NCBI GenBank assembly: GCA_910577255.1
Contig: CAJTMH010000009.1
Span: forward strand, 1-47,146
Direction: 5' to 3'
DNA from: an uncultured Duncaniella sp.
GTDB lineage: Bacteria > Bacteroidota > Bacteroidia > Bacteroidales > Muribaculaceae
Length of the DNA stretch: 47,146 nt
Part shown: positions 1 to 6,322 of the stretch, piece after piece
How positions within the stretch are numbered: position 1 is the first letter of the stretch
How the letters are laid out: each line of letters opens with the position of its first letter
Program-made: the position numbers and the translations under genes
Notes under the pieces: generated by a model
The model's database searches: none
The model's input: only the letters and a program-made list of their open reading frames with translations
What the model was told of the DNA's origin: nothing

Positions 1-129
1 GTCATGGTCGGTAAGATCAACATTTACATACATGTTGATGCCATACTGCTCGTAACGGCGTAAAATACCCTCATACTCAGATTTGAAGATTTTAAGAACC
101 TCCTCTTGGTTTGTCTTTGCCTCATTCAT
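1..129 (-). CDS. Hypothetical protein, N-terminal part only (cut by window edge)
   Basis: An open frame reads leftward from an ATG at 129 to the window edge and gives 43 residues beginning MNEAKTNQEEVLKIF. It is hydrophilic and helical-looking, with no motif I recognise. It starts 2 nt after the stop of the 73-residue leftward gene at 132-353, so the two are probably co-transcribed from the promoter at 425-456. By position, second gene on the opposite side of a CI-type repressor, it resembles an early phage gene, but that is inference from context. The C-terminus and any function lie outside the window. Confidence 0.6.
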   Translation of the reverse strand, partial: MNEAKTNQEEVLKIFKSEYEGILRRYEQYGINMYVNVDLTDHD

Positions 130-131
130 GG

Positions 132-353
132 TTATTTATTTATTTCGTTTATAATCGGTTTTACAGAACAGCCAAAAACCGTGACAAGTCGATATTTCAG
201 CTTTTCTACATAGAATTCCGGGGCCGTGAACGTTATACCGTTCTCCTCATCGTAGCGGAATGAAACACCGTCCATCATCAGGACTCCGGCAACCTTGTGC
301 TTCACACTTTGCGTCTGCCATTCTTTTATTTCGTCTGTCGTTTGCATATTCAA
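132..353 (-). CDS. Small hypothetical protein, first gene of a leftward early-type operon
   Basis: This 73-residue protein has no signal peptide or membrane segment and matches no family I recognise. It alternates charged and beta-like stretches (for example GVSFRYDEENGITFTAPEF). The gene lies directly downstream of a good Bacteroidales promoter (-7 box 425-432, -33 box 452-456, both on the minus strand) and diverges from the CI/S24 repressor gene at 502. That layout is typical of the first lytic or early gene of a prophage controlled by the repressor. The base composition is more AT-rich than the chromosomal genes to the right. A DNA-binding (Cro/Ner-like) role is possible from position, but no helix-turn-helix is evident. 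Confidence 0.65.
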   Translation of the reverse strand: MNMQTTDEIKEWQTQSVKHKVAGVLMMDGVSFRYDEENGITFTAPEFYVEKLKYRLVTVFGCSVKPIINEINK

Positions 354-388
354 TAGTTTTAAAATTCGCTAATCTCGCGCCTTTTTTG

Positions 389-396
389 TATCTTTG
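389..396 (+). promoter_or_regulatory. Possible -7 box (TATCTTTG) for the repressor gene
   Basis: TATCTTTG matches the Bacteroidales -7 consensus TAnnTTTG and faces the repressor start at 502. No TTG box lies at the expected 18-21 nt upstream, so this is a weak call. If used, the leader would run through the inverted repeats at 440-487. Confidence 0.3.
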
Positions 397-424
397 GCGC
401 GGTGGTAACATTTTAACCACACCG

Positions 425-456
425 CAAAGATAAACATTTTGAGAATATCCACAAAA
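425..456 (-). promoter_or_regulatory. Leftward early promoter, canonical Bacteroidales type
   Basis: On the minus strand a TTTTG box (452-456) is followed after 19 nt by TATCTTTG (425-432), matching the TTTG-N19-TAnnTTTG layout. It reads toward the genes at 353 and 129. The -33 box lies inside the inverted repeat at 447-468, so a protein bound there would block the promoter. Confidence 0.7.
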
Positions 457-487
457 CAAAATGTGGATTATTTTCTCATAACGAGAA
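440..487. promoter_or_regulatory. Nested inverted repeats, probable repressor operators
   Basis: Inner arms ATCCACA (447-453) and TGTGGAT (462-468) are separated by 8 nt. Outer arms TGAGAA (440-445) and TTCTCA (473-478) surround them. A further perfect repeat TTCTC-ATAAC-GAGAA lies at 473-487. All three sit between the divergent genes starting at 353 and 502 and overlap the leftward promoter. By analogy with CI/LexA-type switches they are likely binding sites for the 502-1215 repressor; which repeat is the true operator cannot be decided from one sequence. Confidence 0.6.
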
Positions 488-501
488 TTATTTAGCACAT
501 T

Positions 502-1215
502 ATGACGAAAGCAGACATATTAAATGCCCTTATCAATCACTACTGCGGAGGTAATAAGTCGCAGTTTGCAAAGAAGTTAGGAATTTCGGCACAAGGATTA
601 AGCACTTGGATTAGTCGAAATACTTTTGATATTGAAACAATATACTCAAATTGCGAAAACATCTCAGCAGACTGGCTCATAACAGGCGAAGGAGATATGC
701 TTAAAGAATGTTTAAAGCCCATTGCCTCTACAAACAGAGAAAAGCTTATTTCTACCCGAAGCGGTTCAGAAACCCATTTTGAAGCTCTTACCGAAACTAC
801 GAAAAAGGCTCCCGGTGCAATCCCCTTAGTTTCAGAAAGAGCTGTCGGAGGCTTCGCTAATGCACATTTTTCAATAAAGGAATGCGATGTTGTAGCCTAC
901 TATATCATCCCTAAGTTCCGATACCTTGCTGTAGACTTCATGATTGAGGTTACAGGGGACTCTATGATACCAAAATTCTATCCCGGTGACATAATAGCCT
1001 GCTCAATAATCAATCATTCCCGATACATTGAATGGAACAAATGCCACTTGATTGCCACAATTGACCGGGGAATGCTTGTAAAGCGCATAATGCCGGGGAC
1101 TGATAAAGACTGCCTAACCGCTGTATCCGATAATAAAGAGTACCCACCTTTTGACATACCAAAAGATGAGATAACCGGCATGGCGCGCATTGTAGGAGTA
1201 ATCCATATTGAATAA
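502..1215 (+). CDS. CI-type phage repressor: HTH domain plus S24 (LexA-like) self-cleavage domain
   Basis: This 237-residue protein has an N-terminal helix-turn-helix of the phage CI type (about residues 5-65, with SQFAKKLGISAQGLSTW as the recognition region) and a C-terminal S24/LexA-like serine peptidase fold (about 105-237). The catalytic pair is visible: Ser154 in VTGDSMIP and Lys194 in MLVKRI. A hinge-region AVGG at 114-117 is the likely self-cleavage area, although it is not the classical Ala-Gly. In this family, DNA damage and RecA promote self-cleavage, which relieves repression. The gene diverges from a leftward operon across a 148-bp region packed with inverted repeats, the arrangement of a lysis/lysogeny switch. 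It is the best evidence that the left end of the window is a prophage or other regulated mobile element. Confidence 0.85.
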   Translation: MTKADILNALINHYCGGNKSQFAKKLGISAQGLSTWISRNTFDIETIYSNCENISADWLITGEGDMLKECLKPIASTNREKLISTRSGSETHFEALTETTKKAPGAIPLVSERAVGGFANAHFSIKECDVVAYYIIPKFRYLAVDFMIEVTGDSMIPKFYPGDIIACSIINHSRYIEWNKCHLIATIDRGMLVKRIMPGTDKDCLTAVSDNKEYPPFDIPKDEITGMARIVGVIHIE

Positions 1216-1452
1216 CACCACGCGGTTTACACGCAAATACGCATGATAGCCTCTTTTTAACGCACACACGCAAGTTTATGGGCTTTTTAAGGCAAAAACA
1301 AGCACAATAAACTATAATACAACTATTTACAACACTCAAACACACTAAAACAATTGGGGGATTTTCCTATAATAATTTTGCGATATTTCGAGGTTATAAT
1401 AGTAATACGTGTTATTATCCTATGAAATACAAACCTTAAAAAAATGGGAAAA

Positions 1453-1523
1453 CTATCCCCTAACCTATCCCCTAACTTTTGAAACCACTATCCCCTAATG
1501 CTATCCCCTAACCTATCCCCTAA
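1453..1523. repeat. Five direct copies of an 11-bp repeat, CTATCCCCTAA
   Basis: Exact copies lie at 1453-1463, 1465-1475, 1488-1498, 1501-1511 and 1513-1523. They occur as two pairs with a 12-bp period plus one single copy. A further 11-bp match, CCCTAACCTAT, spanning a copy junction occurs at 2173-2183, next to the truncated ABC gene. Short iterated sites near an element end are typical binding sites for a transposase, recombinase or replication protein. The specific role is unknown. Confidence 0.7.
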
Positions 1524-1534
1524 TAAAAAAGACA

Positions 1535-1562
1535 CAAAAAAGGGGAGCGAAAATCGCTCCCC
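1535..1562 (-). terminator. Terminator of the small leftward gene
   Basis: A perfect 9-bp stem, GGGGAGCGA (1542-1550) and TCGCTCCCC (1554-1562), closes an AAA loop. On the minus strand it is followed by a T-rich run, as expected for a rho-independent terminator of the gene ending at 1625. There is no T run on the plus-strand side. Confidence 0.75.
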
Positions 1563-1624
1563 ACAGCATTGAAATGAATAACGCACGAAAGTTGTTATAA
1601 TGGCGTTATTTTATCATTAATCAT

Positions 1625-1852
1625 TCAGGCCGTCCTACTGCCCCTAATAAGCGTAGACTGCTTAATTATAGCCCTTTTAGTTATCACTGTGCCATTATCC
1701 GACAGCCCGGCATGGAGCAGATAGCTCTTGGACGCTCCTACCTGTTCCGGTGTCAAGACAGAATACACCGCAGAGATACTGGCGAAGTACCAGTCCCGCT
1801 GTTTTTCGCCCACTATCGGGCATATAAGATGTACATGTATAACCTTGCTCAT
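1625..1852 (-). CDS. Small hypothetical protein at the element end
   Basis: I place the start at the ATG at 1852, giving 75 residues beginning MSKVIHVHLICPIVGE. An upstream TTG at 1873 would add seven residues but lies in the arm of an inverted repeat. The protein has a beta-rich N-terminus, no signal peptide, and a conserved-looking C-terminal part (GTVITKRAIIKQSTLIRG) with basic residues. I recall similar short proteins in Bacteroidales mobile DNA but cannot name a family. The gene is an isolated unit: a perfect 15-bp inverted repeat lies immediately upstream and a strong terminator lies downstream. It could be a regulator or host-takeover factor; the sequence does not say. Confidence 0.55.
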   Translation of the reverse strand: MSKVIHVHLICPIVGEKQRDWYFASISAVYSVLTPEQVGASKSYLLHAGLSDNGTVITKRAIIKQSTLIRGSRTA

Positions 1853-1871
1853 TCCAGCAACAAAAATAGCC

Positions 1872-1906
1872 AAAATATTCCAAATAGTGATTATTTGGAA
1901 TATTTT
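1872..1906. repeat. Perfect 15-bp inverted repeat upstream of the small leftward gene
   Basis: AAAATATTCCAAATA (1872-1886) and its exact complement TATTTGGAATATTTT (1892-1906) flank GTGAT. It sits just upstream of the leftward gene starting at 1852. Its AT-rich symmetric form suggests an operator or recombinase site rather than a terminator. Confidence 0.75.
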
Positions 1907-2182
1907 TGAGAAAAAAATTTTAGAAACTAGGACAAAAAAATGCGATCAATATACCATAGATCGCCTCCACTTCAAAAGACCTCCTATTTGGATCAAAAAG
2001 GCACGCACACGCCAACAAAGTGCCATCCAAGCCCATTTATACACAAATTGCGTAGGTGATGTAAAGAAACCAAGGTGTTTTCTCCCCCCAATAGCCCCAT
2101 TTTGTAAAGCTGATGTAAGAATCATGTAAAAGGGAAACCGCTTGGAAATATCGCTTCATTTTTCAGATAGCTCCCTAACCTA
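1907..2182. other. Gene-free junction region between element and chromosome
   Basis: No convincing coding frame is seen. A small inverted repeat GCGATC/GATCGC lies at 1942-1964, and the word GATGTAA recurs near 2058 and 2112. The 11-mer CCCTAACCTAT at 2173-2183 repeats a word from the iterated cluster at 1453-1523. The boundary between element and host sequence probably lies in the last part of this stretch, because similarity to ABC ATPases begins soon after 2215. The exact end cannot be fixed without an uninterrupted relative. Confidence 0.5.
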
Positions 2183-2212
2183 TTGAATAACAAAGCATTT
2201 AATATCATTTGC

Positions 2213-2791
2213 ATGAGCAATAAACAAATCGCTTCGTTTTATGCCCCATACATGAAAAAGCTACATGTGTCGCCTAACCAGAAAATCTCCACCATGTCAT
2301 GCGGACAGCGCTCACAGGTGGCATTGGGATTAATCCTGGCTCAGAATGCCGACCTGCTCGTGCTCGACGACTTCTCGCTCGGTCTTGACCCAGGCTACCG
2401 CAGACTGTTCATCGACTATCTGCGTGAGTTTGCCAAGGCCGAGGAAAAAACCGTGTTCATGACCTCGCATATAATCCAGGATCTTGAACGGCTCATCGAC
2501 GACTGCATCATTCTCGATTATGGTAAAATACTTACCCAGATGCCTGTCGACGACCTGTTGAGAGATTTTGCAAAGTATACCTTCCGGCTCGACCATGCCG
2601 AATCGCAACTGCCAGCCGATGATGCCATCATCAATCCGAGCAAAATAAAGAACGAGGTGGAACTCTACACATTCAAAAGCGGTGAATATGTGAAGGAAAC
2701 TTTGGATAAACAAGGTATCAGCTATTCAGGACTTCACCGCTGCGACATGTCGCTTGAGGATGCCTTCATTGGTCTAACAGGTAAATATTAA
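2213..2791 (+). pseudogene. ABC transporter ATPase, 5'-truncated (no Walker A)
   Basis: The readable protein (192 residues from the ATG at 2213; a TTG at 2183 is also in frame) begins in the middle of an ABC ATPase. The signature SCGQR, Walker B LLVLDD and switch histidine in MTSHI are present, followed by the usual C-terminal extension. The N-terminal third with the A-loop, Walker A and Q-loop is absent, and no GxxGxGKT coding is visible in the 250 bp upstream. The usual catalytic Glu after Walker B is Asp here (LDDFSLGLD), which may be native to this subfamily. Without Walker A the product should not bind ATP normally. The element end lies directly upstream, so insertion or deletion by the element is the simplest cause. 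The permease gene follows after 8 nt. Confidence 0.8.
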
Positions 2792-2799
2792 TTACGGAT

Positions 2800-3471
2800 A
2801 TGGAAAAAGCATTGATATTAAAGGAATGGATCAAGACACGAATGGTGTTCTTGGTTGCATTGCTGCTCGCAGTAGCCATAGCCGGCTACAGCATTCTGAT
2901 GATGAACCGTCTAATAGAACTCAAAGGTGTGTATCACCTCTGGCTTATAATGCTGCTTAAGGACAACACATTCATCGACATCATAAAATATGTTCCTCTG
3001 GTTATCGGCATTGCTCTTGGTGTGGCGCAGATGGCCCCCGAGATGAGCCAGAAACGCCTTAAACTTACGCTCCATCTCCCCTATCCGCAAAATAAGTTGG
3101 TGATGCTGATGCTTCTCACCGGGCTCGTGGAACTCCTTGTGATTTTCGTGGTACAGGCTCTGATGATAGCCATCTACGATCTCACCATCTTGCCTCATGA
3201 ACTTGTGACACGTGTGATGCTCACCACGCTGCCTTGGTACTTTGCCGGCTTCACATCCTACCTCTTCGTCACAGCCATCTGTCTCGAAGGCACATGGTGG
3301 CGCCGCGTCATCCTGGCATTGCTCGGGATAGCAGTGTTGATGATTTATTTCCTTCAGGCCGCCCCTGAGGCTTATAACGGCATGATAATCATCATGATTA
3401 TCTTTGTCATAGTCATTTCGATACTTTCATTCGGCTCAGTAGTAAGGTTTAAGGAGGGCCGCCAAGATTAA
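2800..3471 (+). CDS. ABC-2 type permease-like membrane protein
   Basis: This 223-residue integral membrane protein has about six predicted transmembrane segments (roughly residues 15-35, 60-82, 100-125, 143-162, 169-186 and 193-213). It starts 8 nt after the truncated ABC ATPase and ends 7 nt before the next gene, so all three formed one operon. The likely role is the membrane partner of that ATPase; the substrate is unknown. The reading frame is intact although its ATPase partner is damaged, which suggests the disruption is recent or that the permease uses another ATPase. Family assignment rests on topology and context rather than on a strong motif. Confidence 0.75.
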   Translation: MEKALILKEWIKTRMVFLVALLLAVAIAGYSILMMNRLIELKGVYHLWLIMLLKDNTFIDIIKYVPLVIGIALGVAQMAPEMSQKRLKLTLHLPYPQNKLVMLMLLTGLVELLVIFVVQALMIAIYDLTILPHELVTRVMLTTLPWYFAGFTSYLFVTAICLEGTWWRRVILALLGIAVLMIYFLQAAPEAYNGMIIIMIIFVIVISILSFGSVVRFKEGRQD

Positions 3472-3478
3472 AACAGTC

Positions 3479-4717
3479 ATGAAAAAAGCATATCTCATAG
3501 TCCTGACAGCACTCTCCATCATTATCTTGTCATGGTTCCTGCCATGGCTCTATTCATTGGTATTCCCGGCATCGGGCAACGATCCGTTCGTGGCCTACTC
3601 GCCCATCAGCAATGAGTTCATCGTGTCACAGACAGGCGAGGAAAAAGGTGTACGCATATTCGGTGTCGATTCACTCGGACATGCCACAGGAAAAGAATAT
3701 ACCAAGGAGGACCGCGACTCCTTGCTGCCTCAGATTTATTTCACACAGCTACTTGCCCATGACAAGCTGCCTGACTCAATCAACGGCGTCGAAATTTCTA
3801 TGCCGATTTTCAAACACAGCCAATGGGTGTTCAATTCCACTCCGCGTGACATCAACAAGAACCTTGCCGATGTGTACCTCATCATGGAATCGATGCCCGA
3901 GCGTTTCGAACTGGAGGATCCCAAAGAGGTGTTCAGGATGAATGACAAGATTGAGTTCATCGACATAGAGACTAACACTGTGAACCAAAACCGCAGCCGG
4001 CGGTTCACCGATATATTCACCGACCGCGGATTCAAGTATCCGGCACGAAGCATGAGCGCCAACATCACCTCACGCAAAGCCTATGACGAAGGTTATCTTA
4101 TGGTCGATACCGAAGGTGACATTTACCATGTAAAGATGCAGGCAGGACGCCCCTACATGGTGAAAGTCCGCAAACCGGATTCAATCAAGGGCGCCCATGT
4201 GTTCATCATGGAAAACATGGACACCCGCCATCTCGGACTCGTCACCGATGAGAATGACAATCTCTACGCACTCGAACACGAAGGTTACCGTCTGGTAAAG
4301 CTTCCCATCGGCAAATTCCACCCGTCAACTGACCGTCTGACCGTGGTGAAAAACATCTTCAACTGGGTGGTGAAAGTCAATGACGGCAAATCGTCAAGAT
4401 GGGTCGCATTCGACTCAGACTCTTACCGTCCTCTCGGTTATTACTCCATCACGACCACAAAATCAGCCGTCGAGACCACTGCCGACTATCTCTTCCCTTT
4501 CAGGCTCTCATTCACCGATGTATCTGACTGCTTTGCACGTCCGCGCATCGAGGATATCTCATGGCATGCCATCTGGATTGGAATCATTCTGGCCCTCGTC
4601 ACAGTCATCATTGGCCGTCGCCGCAAACTTTCGACAAAGCAAATCACAATCAACGGCATTGTAACAGTGGTTTTCGGCATCTTTGCCTTTATCCCGGTCA
4701 TCTGTATTAAAAATTAA
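3479..4717 (+). CDS. DUF4857-like membrane-anchored protein of an ABC operon
   Basis: This 412-residue protein has an N-terminal membrane segment (about residues 5-25), a long extracytoplasmic region (about 30-355) with repeated short beta-strand patterns, and two C-terminal membrane segments (about 360-378 and 390-410) separated by a basic loop, GRRRKLS. It resembles the DUF4857 proteins of Bacteroidales that accompany an ABC ATPase and permease; I make that family call from memory of the pattern with moderate confidence. It begins 7 nt after the permease. The extracytoplasmic part may bind substrate or couple the transporter to the envelope, but this is inference. Confidence 0.65.
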   Translation: MKKAYLIVLTALSIIILSWFLPWLYSLVFPASGNDPFVAYSPISNEFIVSQTGEEKGVRIFGVDSLGHATGKEYTKEDRDSLLPQIYFTQLLAHDKLPDSINGVEISMPIFKHSQWVFNSTPRDINKNLADVYLIMESMPERFELEDPKEVFRMNDKIEFIDIETNTVNQNRSRRFTDIFTDRGFKYPARSMSANITSRKAYDEGYLMVDTEGDIYHVKMQAGRPYMVKVRKPDSIKGAHVFIMENMDTRHLGLVTDENDNLYALEHEGYRLVKLPIGKFHPSTDRLTVVKNIFNWVVKVNDGKSSRWVAFDSDSYRPLGYYSITTTKSAVETTADYLFPFRLSFTDVSDCFARPRIEDISWHAIWIGIILALVTVIIGRRRKLSTKQITINGIVTVVFGIFAFIPVICIKN

Positions 4718-4720
4718 TGC

Positions 4721-4728
4721 TATATTTG
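4721..4728 (+). promoter_or_regulatory. -7 box (TATATTTG) for the lipoprotein gene
   Basis: TATATTTG fits TAnnTTTG and lies 47 nt upstream of the ATG at 4775, just after the stop of the preceding gene. No clear -33 box is seen. Confidence 0.4.
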
Positions 4729-4774
4729 CTCCCCTGAAAAAAATCAAAACAACAATAACAAACATAATAGACAA

Positions 4775-5392
4775 ATGAAAAAATCAATCTTTATCGCAGC
4801 AATCGCCGTGCTGAGCATGGGATTCGCATCATGCAGCAGCAACTCAGCCAAGACAGACGCAACTGAAGCAACCACCGAAGTTGCAGCCATCTCAGTTGAT
4901 GACGTGCTTGCCAATGCAGAGAAAATGGTAGGCGACACAGTTACTATCGAAGGTGTGTGCTCTCACCTCTGCCGCCAAGGAGGCAAGAAGGCATTCGTAG
5001 CCGGCTCGGCCGACAGCATCATGATCCGTTGCGAAGCTTATCCGCTCATGGGCGAACCGTTCCCCAAATCAACTATCCATCATCCCATTCAGGTGCGCGG
5101 TATACTATGCGAAGAGCGTGTGGACGAGGATGCAATCCAGGAGATGGTTCGTATCTACACCCAGGCACAGCAACCCACCGAGGACGCACTTGGCACTGAA
5201 ACGCCCAAACAGAATGCCGAAAGCGGATGCGAGACAGAACGTGCAGCTAAAGGACAAAAGGACCTCGTGACATTCGAACAGCGTATCGCCGATTACCGAG
5301 CCAAAATTGCTGCCCGCCAGGAAAAAGAGGGTAAATCCTATCTCTCATATTACTATATCCAGGCTATTTCTTACGACGTACTACCCGAATAA
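4775..5392 (+). CDS. Lipoprotein with a possible OB-fold domain
   Basis: This 205-residue protein has a signal peptide ending in a lipobox with Cys20 (GFASC). A low-complexity linker rich in Ala and Thr follows. Residues about 42-115 have the strand pattern of an OB-fold (DTVTIEGVCSHLCRQGG then AFVAGSADSIMIRCEA), recalling DUF4920-type periplasmic proteins. The C-terminal part (about 150-205) is charged and helical. Cysteines at the CSHLC site could bind a metal or form a disulfide. The residues after the lipid Cys (SSNSAK) lack the acidic surface-export signal of Bacteroidetes, so periplasmic facing is more likely. It has its own -7 box and a terminator at 5428-5466, so it is probably monocistronic. 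Function is not known. Confidence 0.75.
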   Translation: MKKSIFIAAIAVLSMGFASCSSNSAKTDATEATTEVAAISVDDVLANAEKMVGDTVTIEGVCSHLCRQGGKKAFVAGSADSIMIRCEAYPLMGEPFPKSTIHHPIQVRGILCEERVDEDAIQEMVRIYTQAQQPTEDALGTETPKQNAESGCETERAAKGQKDLVTFEQRIADYRAKIAARQEKEGKSYLSYYYIQAISYDVLPE

Positions 5393-5427
5393 TTGAAGTT
5401 TTTTCGATACACCGGAATATACTGAAA

Positions 5428-5466
5428 CCGGAGAGTGGATTTGATTACCGCTCTCCGGCTTTTTTC
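5428..5466 (+). terminator. Terminator of the lipoprotein gene
   Basis: CCGGAGAG (5428-5435) pairs with CTCTCCGG (5451-5458) and is followed by a run of T residues (5460-5465). Confidence 0.8.
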
Positions 5467-5491
5467 TACTATATCCCCCAAAAAATCTAAT

Positions 5492-5530
5492 GAAAAAACG
5501 GCTGAGGCCACATGACGGTGACCTCAGCCG
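5492..5530 (-). terminator. Terminator of the PorT-like gene
   Basis: CGGCTGAGG (5499-5507) pairs with CCTCAGCCG (5522-5530). On the minus strand the stem is followed by six T residues (5493-5498). It lies downstream of the gene ending at 5559. Confidence 0.8.
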
Positions 5531-5558
5531 GGACATAATATATTGGGTTACGTTAGAA

Positions 5559-6179
5559 TCAGAAGAAGTAAGTGAGACGGATGTCCCAGGTCTTGTTGCG
5601 GGCACTGAAATCGGCAAGTTGACGAGCCTTGAGCGCATAAGTCATACCCCATGTGTAGGAGGCTGCTATCTGCCAGTTTTTCATCACCTCGGCACCGATA
5701 CCTGCGGTAAGACCAACTTCGCCACCGGAGAATTTCAAAGCCTCACACTTACTGTGACCGGCCTGCAGCGAGAATGTGGGACCACCGTAGACAAAGGGGG
5801 CCACATAATCCTCCACACCCTGAAGACGAGTATATTTAAACTTCAAGTGAAATGGTATGTCCACATAGTGGATATAGAGTCGTTCATTACCATAGCCCTG
5901 TGACGACCACATGAGTTTTTCCCCCATGTGGAGAGTGGCGCCACGCTGCTCATAGAAAAGCCCCATGTCGATACCGAAGCCTATGCCCGGAAACATCATT
6001 TCAGCATGCACACCTGCTGATTCGCCAAACGCCTGGTCGACCGTGAAAAGATCCTGCTTGAATGTCATTTTATTGAAATTGACCCCTACCATGGGACCCC
6101 AACGGAACTGGGCGTTGGCCACCGATGCGCCACCGAGGGCTACCAGCGCTATGAGAAATGTGATTATTTTTCGTTTCAT
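5559..6179 (-). CDS. PorT-like outer-membrane beta-barrel protein
   Basis: This 206-residue protein has a cleavable signal peptide (cleavage near VANAQ, residue 23-24) and amphipathic beta strands throughout, beginning FRWGPMVGVNFNKM and ending with an aromatic terminal strand WDIRLTYFF, the usual barrel signal. It fits the PorT/OMP_b-brl_2 family of small 8-stranded outer-membrane barrels common in Bacteroidetes. Several such proteins occur per genome, so it need not be PorT of the type IX secretion system. A minus-strand -7 box at 6209-6216 and a terminator at 5492-5530 make it a single-gene unit, divergent from the C1 peptidase gene. Confidence 0.8.
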   Translation of the reverse strand: MKRKIITFLIALVALGGASVANAQFRWGPMVGVNFNKMTFKQDLFTVDQAFGESAGVHAEMMFPGIGFGIDMGLFYEQRGATLHMGEKLMWSSQGYGNERLYIHYVDIPFHLKFKYTRLQGVEDYVAPFVYGGPTFSLQAGHSKCEALKFSGGEVGLTAGIGAEVMKNWQIAASYTWGMTYALKARQLADFSARNKTWDIRLTYFF

Positions 6180-6208
6180 CGTTACAAGTTGTTGTGAAAA
6201 CTAAGGCA

Positions 6209-6216
6209 CAAAGTTA
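6209..6216 (-). promoter_or_regulatory. -7 box (TAACTTTG) for the PorT-like gene
   Basis: The minus strand reads TAACTTTG 30 nt upstream of the ATG at 6179. No clear -33 box was found. Confidence 0.5.
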
Positions 6217-6237
6217 CAACTTTTTCTTTAAAAACCT

Positions 6238-6266
6238 TGAATTGCCATAATTTTATCCTAACTTTG
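6238..6266 (+). promoter_or_regulatory. Promoter of the C1 peptidase gene
   Basis: TTG (6238-6240) and TAACTTTG (6259-6266) are separated by 18 nt. The ATG at 6323 lies 56 nt downstream of the -7 box. It is arranged back-to-back with the PorT-like promoter. Confidence 0.6.
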
Positions 6267-6322
6267 CAGTGAGGTTTCCAATGCCTCGATGCAACTATTT
6301 ATAATCACATATTCATCATATC

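Larger units (their letters stand above)
1216..1624. other. Gene-free AT-rich region inside the element
   Basis: These 409 bp lie between the repressor stop and the small leftward gene. No coding frame looks real. The stretch holds the five-copy 11-bp repeat cluster (1453-1523) and a strong hairpin (1542-1562). Nothing recognisable is seen between 1216 and about 1440. Confidence 0.6.

Noticed and set aside
247..498. 83-residue leftward frame overlapping the repressor switch region
   Set aside because: It runs through the promoter and inverted repeats and overlaps the better-supported gene at 132-353 in another frame.
1453..1523. CRISPR-like array
   Set aside because: The repeats are only 11 bp and separated by 1 to 12 bp, with no spacers and no cas genes.
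1728..2129. 133-residue rightward frame across the element end
   Set aside because: It is antisense to the small leftward gene, crosses the perfect inverted repeat, and its composition shows no protein-like pattern.
5490..5903. 137-residue rightward frame
   Set aside because: It is antisense to the PorT-like gene and includes its terminator.
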